A DNA stretch of 64,000 nt from Phallus indusiatus (Eukaryota > Basidiomycota > Agaricomycetes > Phallales > Phallaceae), in contig JAQFWX010000099.1 in assembly GCA_027605045.1 (NCBI GenBank), positions 1 to 64,000 on the forward strand, given 5' to 3'. The notes below the pieces were generated by a model, which was not told where the DNA came from, searched no databases, and saw nothing but the letters and a program-made list of their open reading frames with translations. The translations under genes were made by a program, and so were the position numbers. How positions within the stretch are numbered: position 1 is the first letter of the stretch; the number at the start of each line of letters is the position of its first letter. Shown here in pieces: positions 1-14,650 of this stretch.

Positions 1-1372
1 ACCGCGGTTTTCATGTGCACCAGCCATCCTTTCCAAGTTACGACGAAGTGAGGGATATACAGCTGGTATACCTGCGTGATATAACTGAGAAGCCAGTTTC
101 GGTTCAACGTAGATCCCGCTGTCCAAACATGGTATTAATATGATATTGTTTCGCACAGGTGTGAACGCCTACCGTGCATCCACAAGCACTTTGCCGTCCA
201 AGTCCTCAATCCAGCCGTCTACAACTGCTTTCCTTCCCTTGAGCTCTACAAGTTTGGTCTTCATAATAACGAACTTTTATTTTGAAAATAAAAAATAAGT
301 CATAAAATTTGAATGAAACTGAAATAAATCACTTGATCAGCTCTTGTCGGAGCACGAAAATTGAGGTTGAGATTAGCGGTGACAGCAACACGAGATGGAA
401 ATGTAAGGAAGGCCTTCACAACACAATGAACCGTCATTTTTTGGTACATGACACAATCAAAGATACCTACGGGTCTTGCGCAGCCCTCGTCAAGTAAAGT
501 TGCCAGCAATCCTCCGTGAATAATACCTTCATGACCCTAATTCATCATAAAAATTAATTGCATCCAATCGAGAAAGGAAATTACAACGACTGACGCAAAT
601 ACCGGTCCCAAGATGGATGAAAACCCACGTCTCAGTTTCATCCTTACGGGAACGGACGATGGGCGGTACGGCAATCCTTGTAGGACCTCTAATGACACCA
701 GCCGTAAAGTGGTTTAGAAGCCTTTCTGGAGGAAGCGAGACATATGGCCGGGCTTCGTACCACTCGGACGCATCTTATGCGAATTAGAACAACCCCAAAA
801 CGGAAAGATTCACACAACTGGCTTCTTTCCGCCCGTTTTTCAACTCACCTGGAGCCTCTCTACATTTTTTCAGAACTTCCAGTTCATTCAGCTCTTTCTC
901 GACTTTGGCAATAATGCGTTTGGCTTCCTCTGAATGTTCTGGTGGAGGAGGAGGGATGGGTCGAGGATTGAAAAGAGTAAATGCCTCGGGCGGTGCAAAG
1001 AGACCCAAAAGATACGATGACGATGCCAGGAAGCCCGAGAAAACTGGGTAGGGTATCTTAGTAAGTCATCCGCCTTTTGTCTTAATGAAAGGAAGCACCT
1101 AATGCATGGAGTAAGCTAACCCGACGTCCACCTGTGTTAGAACCGGCGTGGGATGCATAGCTTCTTGTCGTCGACGATTTCGGTCGAAAACGGATTATTC
1201 GTGTCGATGGTAAGATAGACTGTCTGCTGCTAGTGTTGCAAAGCTTGGACGACGGATTGGACGCCGGAGAGGGAAAAAGAATGCCGCCCGCCGCATGATT
1301 ATTAAGAAGCCTTGATCTCAAACCAAATCTGGAAAATTTGGGAGATTTTTTAAAATAGATAGACAGCGACAT
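1..1372 (-). CDS. HotDog-fold acyl thioesterase-like protein, probably mitochondrial (3' end outside window)
   Basis: Spliced minus-strand gene. The 5' exon (from 1372) begins MSLSIYFKKSPKFSRFGLRS, a basic Ser/Arg-rich leader that looks like a mitochondrial targeting sequence. After an intron (about 1043-1098) comes a hydrophobic segment (FSGFLASSSYLLGLF), then a Pro-rich and coiled stretch. The catalytic region follows at about 700-100: LLNHFTAGVIRGPTRIAVPP, GIIHGGLLATLLDEG, TANLNLNFRAPTRADQ and KLVELKGRKAVVDGWIEDL, interrupted by short introns. HGG...LLDEG followed by a central strand is the 4HBT/HotDog pattern seen in fungal THEM4/UPF0644-like proteins, which hydrolyse acyl-CoAs. The last exon visible (LASQLYHAGIPAVYP) runs off base 1, so the C-terminus is missing. 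The family call is firm; substrate and localisation are inferred. Confidence 0.8.
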
Positions 1373-2930
1373 CGCAGGAAAATCAGAAATGCTCAGTGCT
1401 TGGAGCTAGATGAAAGACGACAGGAGAAAAATTAACGAGCTGAGATGACGAGTCTCGCTAGGGGTGGTAGTTATACATAAATCATGATCCGGAAGTAGTG
1501 TTTCGGACGGGAATACATACAAAGGTGGCGGCTGCGTGGGCGGTTCTGAAAGAATGACTGAACACCAAATTGAGTTGTGCAGGAGTTATATAATTAAGTA
1601 TCGCACCTAAGAGTCTATCTGATAAGACCCAGTATACGTAGCCCCTTATGGTCGAACAATAGAGCTGACTCAATTGGTGTGAGCGAGACCAGGACCAGAG
1701 ACAGTCGTGAAAACTTGAAATTGTTATCCTGACGTTGGACGTCTGCAACTTTGGCACAATTTATTTAACAAGGGCGCCAGGCATGCGCGATGTCGTCGAG
1801 TTGTTCGCGAGTCACTGACGGACTGCCAGATATCTTTTCGCTTACTAGAGCCGCCTTGGGCGGCAAATCCCTTGCACGCTATAATACCGTAACGGCCGTA
1901 ACCATCATGGATAAATCAATAAAGAGTTGGAAACAGTCAATTTCAGCCATTTAAAAGACAATGCATGAAGTTATTACTTTCGCTTTCTACACCTAAACTC
2001 TACGCACTTTATGAACTAGTAACCGGAAATCCAACGAGAGGCCGTTACTGTACTAGCCAACTTTATATACTCTGCACAAAATTTTGCAACCCTTTTTAAA
2101 AATGCGGACGAGTTACAAACATTTTTACAACTCCAACACGAATATGTTTTTTTCATCAGCGGATCTCAATGCTTGCAATTTTCCTTCGACGTTGAATGGC
2201 CGGATGCTGACATGGACATATACTGTGTGGTGACAGGACAGAGAACAATATATGCAATGACTTAGAAGGGCTTCGATATGTCTGCCCGTACTCAGCAATG
2301 TTTCAAGGACTCGTCTAAAGTTGATTATGTTTTAACCTTTCTGAAAGCCGCAAATAATGTATATTTTTACGTAAAATATTATGTAATATCGTTGTATCAC
2401 CCGTTTTTAGCATCCGGAGGCGTAGCTAGAACCCTTGCCGAGTGCAAGGGAACGTGATGCTGAAACTGGCAGACAACTTTCCACCCGAGGCCAATCGGAT
2501 CTGCGGCAAATTGTCGCGCATGATTTCTAGCGAATGACTAATATTCATCTGCATGCACAAGGCGTGGCGCAAGTGTGATGATGATGATGATAACAACGCC
2601 GGATCTCGAGCAACGTGTATGAATAATAAGAATGGTGATATAGATATTGTATATCTTAAAACAAAACAAAGGTCTGCACATAATCGATATGTTTACTCCT
2701 GATTGGTGAAGTAGTATACTCGTATACCCTTTGAGAAAAGATACGCTGACCCGAGCGCTCAGCCAAAAAAACAATGAGACAGCAACATGACCAAAACTAG
2801 AAAAGAAACCTAACAAACAAGGAAAAAAAGGATCTATAAAGAGCAAACCCTGGCTCTTGGTATATGTGACTGCATCTATCTGTCTTTTCCCGACACTAGC
2901 GAGGAAAGAGTTAACTGGAGCTTTCTAGTT
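1373..2930. other. Intergenic, no gene seen
   Basis: No ORF here has homology-like or codon-like features; an open frame at 1482-1757 (minus) is not supported. There is a short GAT trinucleotide run at about 2577-2592 and an AT-rich stretch near 2330-2400. It probably holds the promoter of the thioesterase gene and the 3' end of the LysM gene. Confidence 0.6.
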
Positions 2931-3842
2931 TCAATTGTCTTCTTCGTCTTCGTCTTCGAGCTCGTCACAGAACGGCAAATCGCCGTCATCTCCATCATCG
3001 CTTGGAGAGGAAGAGGGAGCGGAAGAGTGAACTGTTGGAGATGGAGTTGGAGCAGGGGAAGCAGATGAGGAGTGAACTGATGGTGAAGGCGCAACGTTGA
3101 CAGGTGCTGCGGGCGCCGAAGAAGCAGGTGGCGCAGAGGAGCCAGATGGGGCGGAAGAAGGCTCGGCAGCACCCATCGGAGGAACCAAGACCTCGCTGGC
3201 AACGCAAACAACCTGCGATACAAGTATTCACATTATCATGCTAACTCCGTTTTTCCATTATATATGTGACATACCTGACCGACATACAAGTTGGTACATT
3301 CGTCGTTTATAGTTGGGTTGTTGTGGAAGAACATGGTGCCATTGATACCCGCGCATTCGATCAACTCGTCACAAGTATCACCTTCTTCAATAACAAGCGT
3401 GTCGGTACAATCTTCTCCCTGGGTTCCAAGGCAAAGGGTCTAATATCCTAGCTTAATCGTCATAACCACAAGGACAGTCCAGTATACTCACCTGTCCAAC
3501 TTGAAGGTTCGTGCACCCACTGTTAATTGAAGGGTTGTTGGTTGCTAGTTGGTAGCTGGCAAGCAAAGATGCCCTCAGTAACAAATCAAACCACAAATGC
3601 ACTCCGTGAAACATACGTCGAGACACTCTGGCTCGAAGAAATGCCATCGCAAGTATCTCCAGCCTTAACGGTATAGGAACGGGAGCATTGCGCTAAAGAA
3701 GTCCAATAGAAAAAGAGCAAAAATCAAATCAAACTAAGTTCAAGAGCTGCTAGTTGATTTTGAAAATCGGAGACTGTACCTGAGACAAATGGCAGAGAAG
3801 CAGCCAAGGCGAAAACGAGAGTAGCAGCTTTGGAGATCATGT
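2931..3842 (-). CDS. Secreted protein with two LysM domains and an acidic tail
   Basis: Minus-strand gene with at least four introns. The first exon encodes MISKAATLVFALAASLPFVS, a clear signal peptide. The first LysM starts AQCSRSYTVKAGDTCDGISS (about 3690-3640), is interrupted by an intron and ends NPSINSGCTNLQVGQ. The second runs TLVIEEGDTCDELIECAGIN to NPTINDECTNLYVGQ (about 3420-3275). LysM modules bind chitin or other GlcNAc polymers. After VVCVASEVLVPP the protein changes to a Ser/Ala/Pro-rich linker and ends in an acidic tail (DELEDEDEEDN) with no GPI signal. Upstream of the start the template strand is strongly pyrimidine-rich (about 3940-4025), as in many fungal promoters. Likely roles are binding the fungus's own chitin or hiding chitin fragments, but nothing in the sequence separates these. 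Confidence 0.85.
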
Positions 3843-5175
3843 TGGAATGTAACTGGGGGTGTTTGAGGATTGTTCAAAAACCTAGTGAGAGTGGTTGGGT
3901 GGGCGCAAATGAGAGAGAACCTTGCAAAAGGCGGTAAGTTAAGGAATGAAGAGGATCTAGCTAAGACTGGTTCAGTCAAAAAGGTGGATGGAAGGAAGGA
4001 AGAAGGGAGAGCGAGAGAGAGGAAGAACGCACACAAGGGACACTTTAGGCGCCAATCAAATAAAAAAAAGGGCACCCCGATTTGTTTATTTGAACGCCCG
4101 CTAGGAACGCCGAGGACCAGCAGATAGACGCCCAACCCAGCACCCGTGGATGTACCACTAGGTTAATACTTTTTCTGTGTCCAGACTACATTGCAAGTTC
4201 GGGCCGTTTGGGGCCTAAAAAACCTTTTTTTTTTAAGGTCAGTCAATGCGCGTTTTCTTTTCCTTGTTTCCAAATCCGGCGCTTGGACATGCGAAAGACA
4301 CGTTTAATTGGGTTGTTCTGTCATGTCAATAATAATTCATCATGTCATGTCATCTCGAGGAGACAATGAAAGATGGCCTTCGCAACCGGAAGCTATTTTC
4401 GTAAACGTGTTCGTAACCAGACACAGTGTGATCAGTTGCCAGCTCAGACAATCAAAGTCTCGATCAGATGCCGCAGGATTTATCGTAGCTTGATAAATAT
4501 CCAATTGCAATACCAGTCACTGTCAAGATATTTTCAACGGAAAACACTATACATACTTTGAAACCTCCGATCCGCACATACATATCTAATATATAGAGTC
4601 AACAAATGCAAGGGAGTGAGCATTCCGCAAAACATCCTTCGTAGACCATAAGGAAACCCGCGGACTAAATCATGAAATAAGAGAAGAGATGCTGCGTTCA
4701 TTATCGGCTCTCGGAATGTTGAAGTCCAATATCAACGCCAGCAGCACACTCAATCCAGTCCTACGTGTCAGTTCTTGACGAGCTGCGTTGAAGCGCTGCT
4801 CCATACCGATGCATCGAATACTAATTTTACCAATGATTACAATATAACAATAATTCCAATGCTATACCAAAACACGCTTAGAGAGAGCCAAATCATCCTT
4901 TTCTCGCGCGGCGCATCCTCATTCCCACCGGTATTATTCAAAGGCGTAATTGGAAAAAGCCGACCTTCCTCATGAAATGAACGACCTGCGCATCTCAATA
5001 TCCTCGAGTAAAAAATCAGAAGAAGTCAGATTTTTGGGTAGCTGCGACCAATTCCAAATATTAAAGCGGTGAGAGGAAGGGGAGAAAGCGGTATCACTGC
5101 TATCCACGAATCATCAATATAAACAAATAGACGAATGAATGGTGACACTACATACTATTGCAGATTTTTTGAATA
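3843..5175. other. Intergenic, no gene seen
   Basis: About 1.3 kb between the LysM gene and the MBOAT gene. A purine-rich block on the plus strand at about 3940-4025 (GGAAGGAAGGAAG-type) is the CT-rich upstream region of the LysM gene. The rest shows no coding signal on either strand. Confidence 0.6.
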
Positions 5176-6539
5176 CTAAAAAATCATCCATCTATCTGAA
5201 ATTAATTCGCACCACAGGTTCAGCGTCTTGCGACTTTCGTCTATTACTCCCACAGATAGTAATGGGTCAAGATATATAGGCATAGAGTAGTAAAGCCAGG
5301 CAATAACATATAAATATCCCAATAGGCGAAGGACCAATGGTGCTTTACTCCCGCGACGAGGAGGACGGTGACGATATTTCACTTCAGCACGAGCGCCAGT
5401 CGTTCTTGAGTCTGAATAAACGTTCCAAAAGATCTCTACGCTCGGCTCCCAGTTGAACAATATCCTGGTGAACTCTTCGACAGTCACTTCCACGACAACA
5501 ACGAAAGCTTGCATGCCGAAGAATTTAATTGCCCCACCTCCTGGACCACCTAATACGGAATATTCGCCCAAGAAATGGATAAGACCCGTTGCATAGAACG
5601 AGAATGCAACGAGAAAAAGCCCTAAAGAGGCGCTTCCCAGTTTCAAACGCAAAATGCCTTGCCCTACCATAACTCCTATTGAAAGATATGGCTGATAGTG
5701 TTAGTCCATTGGCGCTCAAAACGAACCAACAAGAAACAACGGCAGCTTACCCTTCGGAGAAATTGATGCCATGCTCGTCTTTTTTTTTCTGCGCATCAGA
5801 TATTGGCACGAAAGAAAAAAAATCACTCAACTGACCCCCAAACACGACGGATATTATAAGAATCAAATATGGACCCAAATGGAGGCGGGCAATCCTCAGG
5901 GGCAAAAAGTCGACAGATGACAAGCAAAAGGCAAAGACACAGGTATTGCAACTGCATCACAACATAAATCAAAATAATTGATGCGAAGACACCGTGAAAA
6001 CGCCAGGCCCACTGGGCTTCGGATAGCCCCGAGCTCCCTTTAGCACAGGCGGGATTTCTAGAAATTTGCCGGAAGGCGACGACGAATATGACGAGATGAA
6101 TGACAATGTCCAAGAGAGCGCGAGCGATGAAGGACGAACGACGTCTGATTGGAGTATACGGCGGAATGGTATTCGCATGTACGTGTTTCCAGCCAAAGCC
6201 TCGGGGTGACACAAAAAGAATCAATGCCCATTTCGCTCGCTGCAATAAAGGCAACTCTAAAGCAGGTCGCGTCTGATCCTTGTATCGAAAAAGGTTTTGT
6301 GCATCTCTGATAATGAGATAATCTAATCCATCGAAAACTCGGGCCAACGCCGCCACTGTTAAAAAATAGTCCTTGAGGGAAACGCGAGGAGGAATGAAGT
6401 AAACGGTATAAATGCAGAGGACACAGAGAAGGACCAGAAAAACTTTGTTATAAGGTCTCTTCACCAACAAACCCAGGAACAAAAATGACTGTCCTAGAAC
6501 TTCCACTACCTCTCGCTGAAGTAGCGGACTCAGAGTCAT
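5176..6539 (-). CDS. Membrane-bound O-acyltransferase, wax-synthase-like (MBOAT_2)
   Basis: Three exons: 5836-6539, 5751-5778 and 5176-5691, giving about 415 residues. Exon 1 begins MTLSPLLQREVVEVLG and holds several membrane segments (e.g. VFLVLLCVLCIYTVYFI, FASIILIYVVMQLQYLCLCL) and the conserved ending FDSYNIRRVWG. Exon 2 is only 28 nt and encodes RAWHQFLRR, the W-H-Q-x-x-R-R motif conserved in this family. Exon 3 adds further membrane helices (GLFLVAFSFYATGLIHFLG). Members acylate fatty alcohols, sterols or secondary metabolites in the ER membrane. In fungi they include wax-synthase-like and terpenoid acetyltransferases. No biosynthetic cluster surrounds it, so the substrate is unknown. 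Without the micro-exon the frame breaks, so automatic models may miss it. Confidence 0.85.
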
Positions 6540-7715
6540 GTCACGTCACAGCCGTCGGGTTCGGCCTTAACGCGCTCCGGGATAAGCAGCATAAGCTTTG
6601 GGCCGTCTTGTTCACATTGAAGGTGTCAGTGGAATGCGTAAATTCCAGATTTCAAGCTTCAATTGTTCCTCCACGAGATGCCAAAATTCAACAACCCGCA
6701 ACAAGACAAATTCCTTACTCCGCAGTTAGAAACATTTCCGATTCATGACGTTGTCTACGCGAAAATTATGCGTTGTCTACACGACCACTCTGAAGACGGG
6801 AAGAAATTACGATGAAATGTGTCACCGAACATTGATGGAAGCACAGCCAGTGGAACTCCTGTCGATTAGATGAAAAAATGATGTTATCGGTTATTCCAAA
6901 TGTCTGTCGTACATAGCTCATCGTCTTCGGATTACCTTCAGGACATCAAGCAGATTGCAGCTCCCCGCTACGTAGCGGACAACACTTTTTCACCGCTTTC
7001 AGCTATGAACTTATCATCATCATATCAAAGGCGTAGGAGAAAATCAGCGTCACTCATACAGCCGCCGTTAGGTTGTGAACCTGTTAGGTATTGCCTTTAG
7101 GACACGCACCTCGTCTATAAGACAATGGCCAAGGCGTTTTGTACGTAACAAGTCTTGGATTTGATGATTTCATACGATTTCCGACCCTTCGGTTTCCAAT
7201 TGAAATCACTTCGAAAATCTCGCACCCAATCGTCACAATACCAAGCCAAAAGAAACAGGGGGGATCAACATCTCGTTCTATCATGTGCCTATAACAGGTC
7301 CAGGAGCACGGGTATTCACCTTTTTTGAATTGAAGGCTGAACGTTGAGTGTCAAAGCTATCAATTGGCGAAGCATTTTGTTTCTAACAAATCAATAAGGC
7401 GGTTCAAGTGATTCAACGCTTGAAATTGCTTCATGGCAGTCAGAAATTAGTCGACTACCGGGATTACCGGAAATGGGTTTTCAGAAGCCAGCCGGTGAAA
7501 GCGTGTCTTATGGTCCAAGCCTTTTCGTATGTATTTCATATATCAAAAATTGTTCTATGCCTAAGTGAAAACGCATAAATACCACCTCTTCTTTCCCTTC
7601 CAGCCCCAACACAGCGATCTTCTCTTCTATCTTATTCTCAGTTTAATTGTCTAATTCCCTTTGCCTCTTTCCATTCTTACTCCTATACTCCTCTAATTAA
7701 CATCTCAAGAAAAAC
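6540..7715. other. Intergenic; divergent promoter region of the MBOAT and cupin genes
   Basis: No gene is seen in about 1.2 kb. Near the cupin gene there is a TATA-like CATAAATA at 7573-7580, followed by a long pyrimidine-rich stretch up to the ATG at 7716, a usual fungal core-promoter arrangement. The MBOAT start is at 6539 on the opposite strand. Confidence 0.55.
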
Positions 7716-8845
7716 ATGTCTTTCGATACGACTGAGAACAACCGCAACAACGATGCTCAAATCGCTAAAATCATTGCTGATCCTACCGACCGTGATCAAA
7801 TTAGCGACCTGATCAGTGCATATGGACCAGATGCATTCTTGTTTAATTTCACGACCGCCGTTGGAAGAACCGGTCCCGGTGGTTTCGCCTTCTTCGCTCA
7901 AGCTGAGACCTGGCCCGCCTTGAACTACAAGAACGCCAACATTGGTCTTGTCGCTACAGTAAGTCACAAAGGTTAAGGTGTATTCTGCTTTGGCTAATCT
8001 TTCTGCATCGAGGTCTTGGGTCCTTGTGGTCTTAACTCTATGCATACACATCGTACTACTGAGTTGCAAATTAACGTCGGTCCAGGTCGCATTCGTTCCG
8101 ATTTCATCGAAACCAATGGTCTCTCCACTGTTACTAATGTCAAAGTACCTGGCACCGCCTCCATTTTTCCTGAAGGCTCAATACATATGGAGCGTAACTT
8201 GGATTGTTTCCCCACAACTTTCTTCTCCGCTTTCCCAGACAAGGACTTCAGCCGTATTGACATGGCTCAAATCGTCAATTTCGGTCCCGATATTTTGAAT
8301 GCTACCTTTGCTGGGTTGGGTACAGAAAGCCTCAACGCCACGGGCGTTAACCAAGGTGCCGTACTTCGTGGGGTTGCTGAGTGTCGTCAACAATGCGGTT
8401 TACCGGACGACTATGATTTCGCGTAAGTTCTTTTTAAAAGCATTTTCATAGAATCAGGCAATCTGAAATATTATAATAGGGAATTATACCCCAATATTGG
8501 ATATTTCACGCCGGATTGGTTCAATATGACAACGCTTTATTCGACTCTCACCCTTCCGGGAGCTGACACTGGCAATGCCTCCCACCTGGCTCATCTGCCC
8601 CAGCACCAGCAGCTTCGGCTTCAGGCGAGCCAGCTATTGCCCGTCGTCACTTCAAAGATTTTACCGTTGATACTTCGTCTCAGTCGGGTATTGCACACGC
8701 GTATTTGACTTTAAGCGAAAACCCTTTGCAGCCTGTTGTTCTAGGGCTGAGTTTCACCAGTCTTTTCTTATTTGTCGCCCTTGTGATTTCAGTTCTGGGT
8801 TTTGGCAAGAAAAGGAATCATTTTGCGGGAGCAGACAAGTTTTAG
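7716..8845 (+). CDS. Cupin (germin/spherulin-like) protein with C-terminal membrane anchor; possible frameshift near 8580
   Basis: Exons are about 7716-7960, 8015-8424 and 8481-8845. Cupin motif 1 is visible as SMHTHRTTELQINVGPG (H-x-H-x4-E) and motif 2 as PEGSIHMERN (P-x-G-x2-H-x3-N), so the metal ligands are in place. The start MSFDTTENNRNND has no signal peptide, although germin-like cupins are usually secreted. The end has one membrane helix (VVLGLSFTSLFLFVALVISV) followed by basic residues. Exon 3 opens in one frame (ELYPNIGYFTPDWFNMTTLY) and continues in another (SAPAPAASASGEPAIARRHF). The switch falls at a C run near 8580-8583, which fits one missing base or an unseen short intron. The enzymatic role is unknown; cupins include oxalate-degrading and structural proteins. 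Confidence 0.7.
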
Positions 8846-9604
8846 GTTGCGTAGTTGATTGAGATTAGTCGATTTGTTTTGGTTAGAGGTTATATATTAA
8901 TATTATTTAGTTTTGCATATATATACACTGTCATAAAATTACATTTGGCGGAGGATGCGAATTTACCCGACATTATTAAGACTCATTACCAATGACACTA
9001 GTTATACATACTGGCAACGGTGCTAATGATTCTTTGACATCTTCTCCTTAGTGATGCTTGGTGATTGACCCATTACTGTAAAAAGTAGTCATCCTTGTGA
9101 TTACAGCTGAAAAAGATGTATCCCTGTGACTTGTCGGAGATCAAGAGAGAAGTCCTTACAAGGATTGGTTGATATGGGTCATTGCAAGACCACTGGCGAG
9201 GCTGAACGCCAAGTAAAACATCATTCATTGTACGCTTAACATAACCGACAGGATGTCCAAAACTCGACGGTACACGATGAATAGATCAGGTGATTCTATT
9301 GTCAATGTTGAATGGAAGATCGTAATATCATTATTATTATTTTCGGCGGAGCGGTGTATCTATGACAATATTCATAGTTGCTGAGGATTTGACCTTTGTA
9401 TCTGCGATGCATATGATGATGAACTGATGGATGAATGAGAAAGAAGAAAAAATTCCGAGTTGGTTTGTCAACGGCTCTGACGCGCGGACCGGCTTCATCG
9501 GCGCCAACTAATCGGGTGTGTGTGTCACTAAGCCACCGCTTGTACTTTCGCTTTTGCTTCTGCTTTTTTCATCTTTACCATCATCCCCTCTTTTTTCTTA
9601 CAAT
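8846..9604. other. Intergenic, no gene seen
   Basis: This holds the 3' flank of the cupin gene and the upstream region of the AGC kinase gene. A CT-rich tract (about 9540-9600) directly precedes the kinase ATG. No coding or RNA feature was recognised. Confidence 0.55.
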
Positions 9605-12005
<2,401 letters not shown>

Positions 12006-12640
12006 GAATAGCTGTTATAGCTGTCTGTGTTTTTTTTCGTTTATCATTCCCTTTGCCTTTTCCTTCTTCCTAAATCTCGAGCTTTCATTTTTCTTTTCCG
12101 CCACAGTACACGCCGACTTCCGTTTCTTCCATACTTCCTTCGTCCAAGTGTTATAAATCACATAAAAGCATTCTCCATTTTCCTCGTACTTTCATTTCCT
12201 TCTGTCTGCTATGCTATTATTTAAAATGAAACGAATCAAAACTGGGATACCCTTTTTCTTTTTTTGCTTTTTTTGCTTTCTTTGCTTTCAAACTCTCAAC
12301 ATTGAATAATTATTTATTGACTTCGCTTTTGTCTCCGCTACGTCGTGCTTGAGGTTACCACTCGTTAAGAACTGACAAACAAAAAAAAAAGCATGATATC
12401 CGGCTTAGGTTTTACTTTTTATTCGTCTCTCCGCCTGCCATTGTTTTTATGGATTGATTGTTATGTAACTATTATTTCAAGATAAAATGAGACTCGAGCT
12501 CGATATATAAATATGGACTTTTCGTCTGTTTCTCCAAATATGATCTACATTATATATATCCAAAAGTTCCCAAAAAAGTAGTAAAACCATGTAACCTCTT
12601 TCCATTATCCTATCCAATTTACCGAAGAATGTATTTCTAA
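12006..12640. other. Convergent intergenic region
   Basis: The 3' ends of the kinase gene (plus) and the acyltransferase gene (minus) face each other here. The sequence is T-rich with several poly-T and poly-A runs, for example near 12250-12290 and 12380-12390. No gene is seen. Confidence 0.6.
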
Positions 12641-14396
12641 TCACTTCCTTCCGAGGAGGTATTCGTAGCATCCTGCTTTGACACCTTCCCACCATTTCTC
12701 GATAACGTCTTCCTTGAATCCATTCGCCTCCCAAATTAGATGGAACTCTAGCTGGTTCCTAAACGTGTGCGCAAGGAACAACAAACCGCCTTTCTTCAGT
12801 TTACTCGCTCCTCTGAAAGACAATAATTTGACATCGGGAGAGTAATCGCTTTGTTTGTATATCGCGTCCAAATTACCAAGAAGCGACAAGCCCAGCAGCG
12901 CGCGGGATGGAGCGGGGGTCAACCTCGCTTCTGGAGGGAGTTGCGGTTTCGCTTCTGAATGGCCAGCAGCGCCGTTGACCAGCTTGACGCTTTTCGCTCG
13001 TCCACTTGCCATTAACGAGGCTCTGTTCAATAAAAATCTGGATTTGACAGCTTGTGAAGTTTGTTTTTTGGACGTGATTGCACGATGCCAGAATCCGAGC
13101 GGCGAAGAAGGCGGATATGATGGGAGTGATATAGTATAGTATGTTAGAGCCAGGAACCAATACGTCTCGAAGGCCTTTGGAAGCGCATGGCGAATGTTGA
13201 TGGCGGAATATAATAATCTACATGAGACAATTTTTTTTAAATATAATTCTGATCGTAAAAAGGAAGAAAGAAATGCTCTTGCATTGGCAATAAATCTTCG
13301 GGAGAGTGTTCCTGATCGTTAGAGTTTATTCGTGCCCATGAGATATCACACAGTGCGGATATAGCATTGTTCACGCTGACACCCTTAGTCTTGCAGAGCT
13401 GAAGAATTGTGCGGGTATCTTGCTCGTTGAATTTGTAGACGAGGAAACGGGTATTAGAAGTTGAATTATCAACTCGAGGTAGAACGTGATCTCCAATTTC
13501 ACGCTGCCGGCATTGAAGGTAGTTTACTGAAGATATGGCACGTTCCCAAGGGGCTGTTAGTTTGGGTAACAAAGATTCTAAAGGTGTGGGTAAAATCTTT
13601 GTCTGTGAAGAGAGATAAATTGATTGTCAGCGATCGATGAAAAAAGAGTGCTCTATTTATAATTTATAATTTTCATTACCCAATTCCCATGAGACCTATC
13701 CAGCAGAGCGGATAGTTCGGTACGAAGGTCGTCATTCGACTTAGCGGATGACAGCATGCGCACAAGATCATGGCTTGCCAGATGTAGGCAAGTTCCATCC
13801 CCCGTGAAATGCGGAGAGCAAATAAATATGTGAAATTCAGGTTTGGAGGAATCGATTTGGGATATAGTGAGATGGGAGAGGTGTTGATCGGAGAGGACTA
13901 CCCGGGGCCCGTTGAGATAGTTGTCAACGAGTTCTGAACTCTTTGTGTTTAGAGCTCTTATACAAAGTTTCATAATCTTTGTGTTAAAACCAGACCTTCT
14001 TCAAATGCCGTTTTGAACGATAGGGCTTGTTTGGCCTCCGATAGAGCGTCTTCTAGGCACTTGGGAGGAACAAAACTGAGGGGAAGAAATAATTAAATTG
14101 CGATGGGCTGAAGAGGAGAACAAGTGGGAGCCTTACGAATATCGTGGTTGTGGATCATCCTCAGAGGTTATTACGCTGCACTGCAGCAGTGGGTGAGATG
14201 CGCGCAAGATAGACCAAGCTAAGAGTACTCGTTCGGGAGCGAAGGAGTGGATCGGAGCAATTAGAGTAAGATATACAAACATATCTCCAGCACCATCCGG
14301 TTTAGAAGGTATATAGAAGGCCAACTCCGAGTTGCCCAAGTATCGCTGAACAGTTCCATCGATGGTCGCCGTCCAGTCCGTCAAAGTCATCGACAA
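12641..14396 (-). CDS. Condensation-like, CoA-dependent acyltransferase (HxxxDG family)
   Basis: Minus-strand gene with five exons by my model. It begins MSMTLTDWTATIDGTVQRYL. Exon 2 continues VPPKCLEDALSEAKQALSF, and a 67-bp intron joins it to ELVDNYLNGPRVVLS. The catalytic motif is in CSPHFTGDGTCLHLASHDL (His-x-x-x-Asp-Gly). The C-terminal half contains DTRTILQLCKTKGVSVNNAI, INIRHALPKAF and a final stretch ending WWEGVKAGCYEYLLGRK. This is the chloramphenicol-acetyltransferase-like fold used by alcohol acyltransferases and NRPS condensation-type enzymes. The intron at 13218-13282 has no usable GT donor but a GC donor (GCAAGA) and TAG acceptor, which restores the frame exactly. No pathway partner lies nearby, so the acceptor molecule is unknown. 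Confidence 0.8.
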
Positions 14397-14650
14397 GAAA
14401 CCTAACGGAGATGTGACAACAATTCCCCAACTATTTGAATTGGCCGTGACCTCAACGACATTTTTTTACATAATGATTGACATTCGATTTTGCAAAGTCC
14501 ATCTCATTCGGAGCAAGTCCCTGACACAAATAATGAAGGAGATCCCCGAAAAGATTTCATTATTACTATTGTAATAAGTGTGCTTCTACGTAGAAGACAA
14601 GTAATTTGTATTTAGATTGTAATAAAGCTCCCGATAAGAGGAATATGGGT

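Noticed and set aside
1482..1757. Open frame, 91 codons, minus
   Set aside because: No domain, no conserved pattern and no splice partner; random-looking composition.
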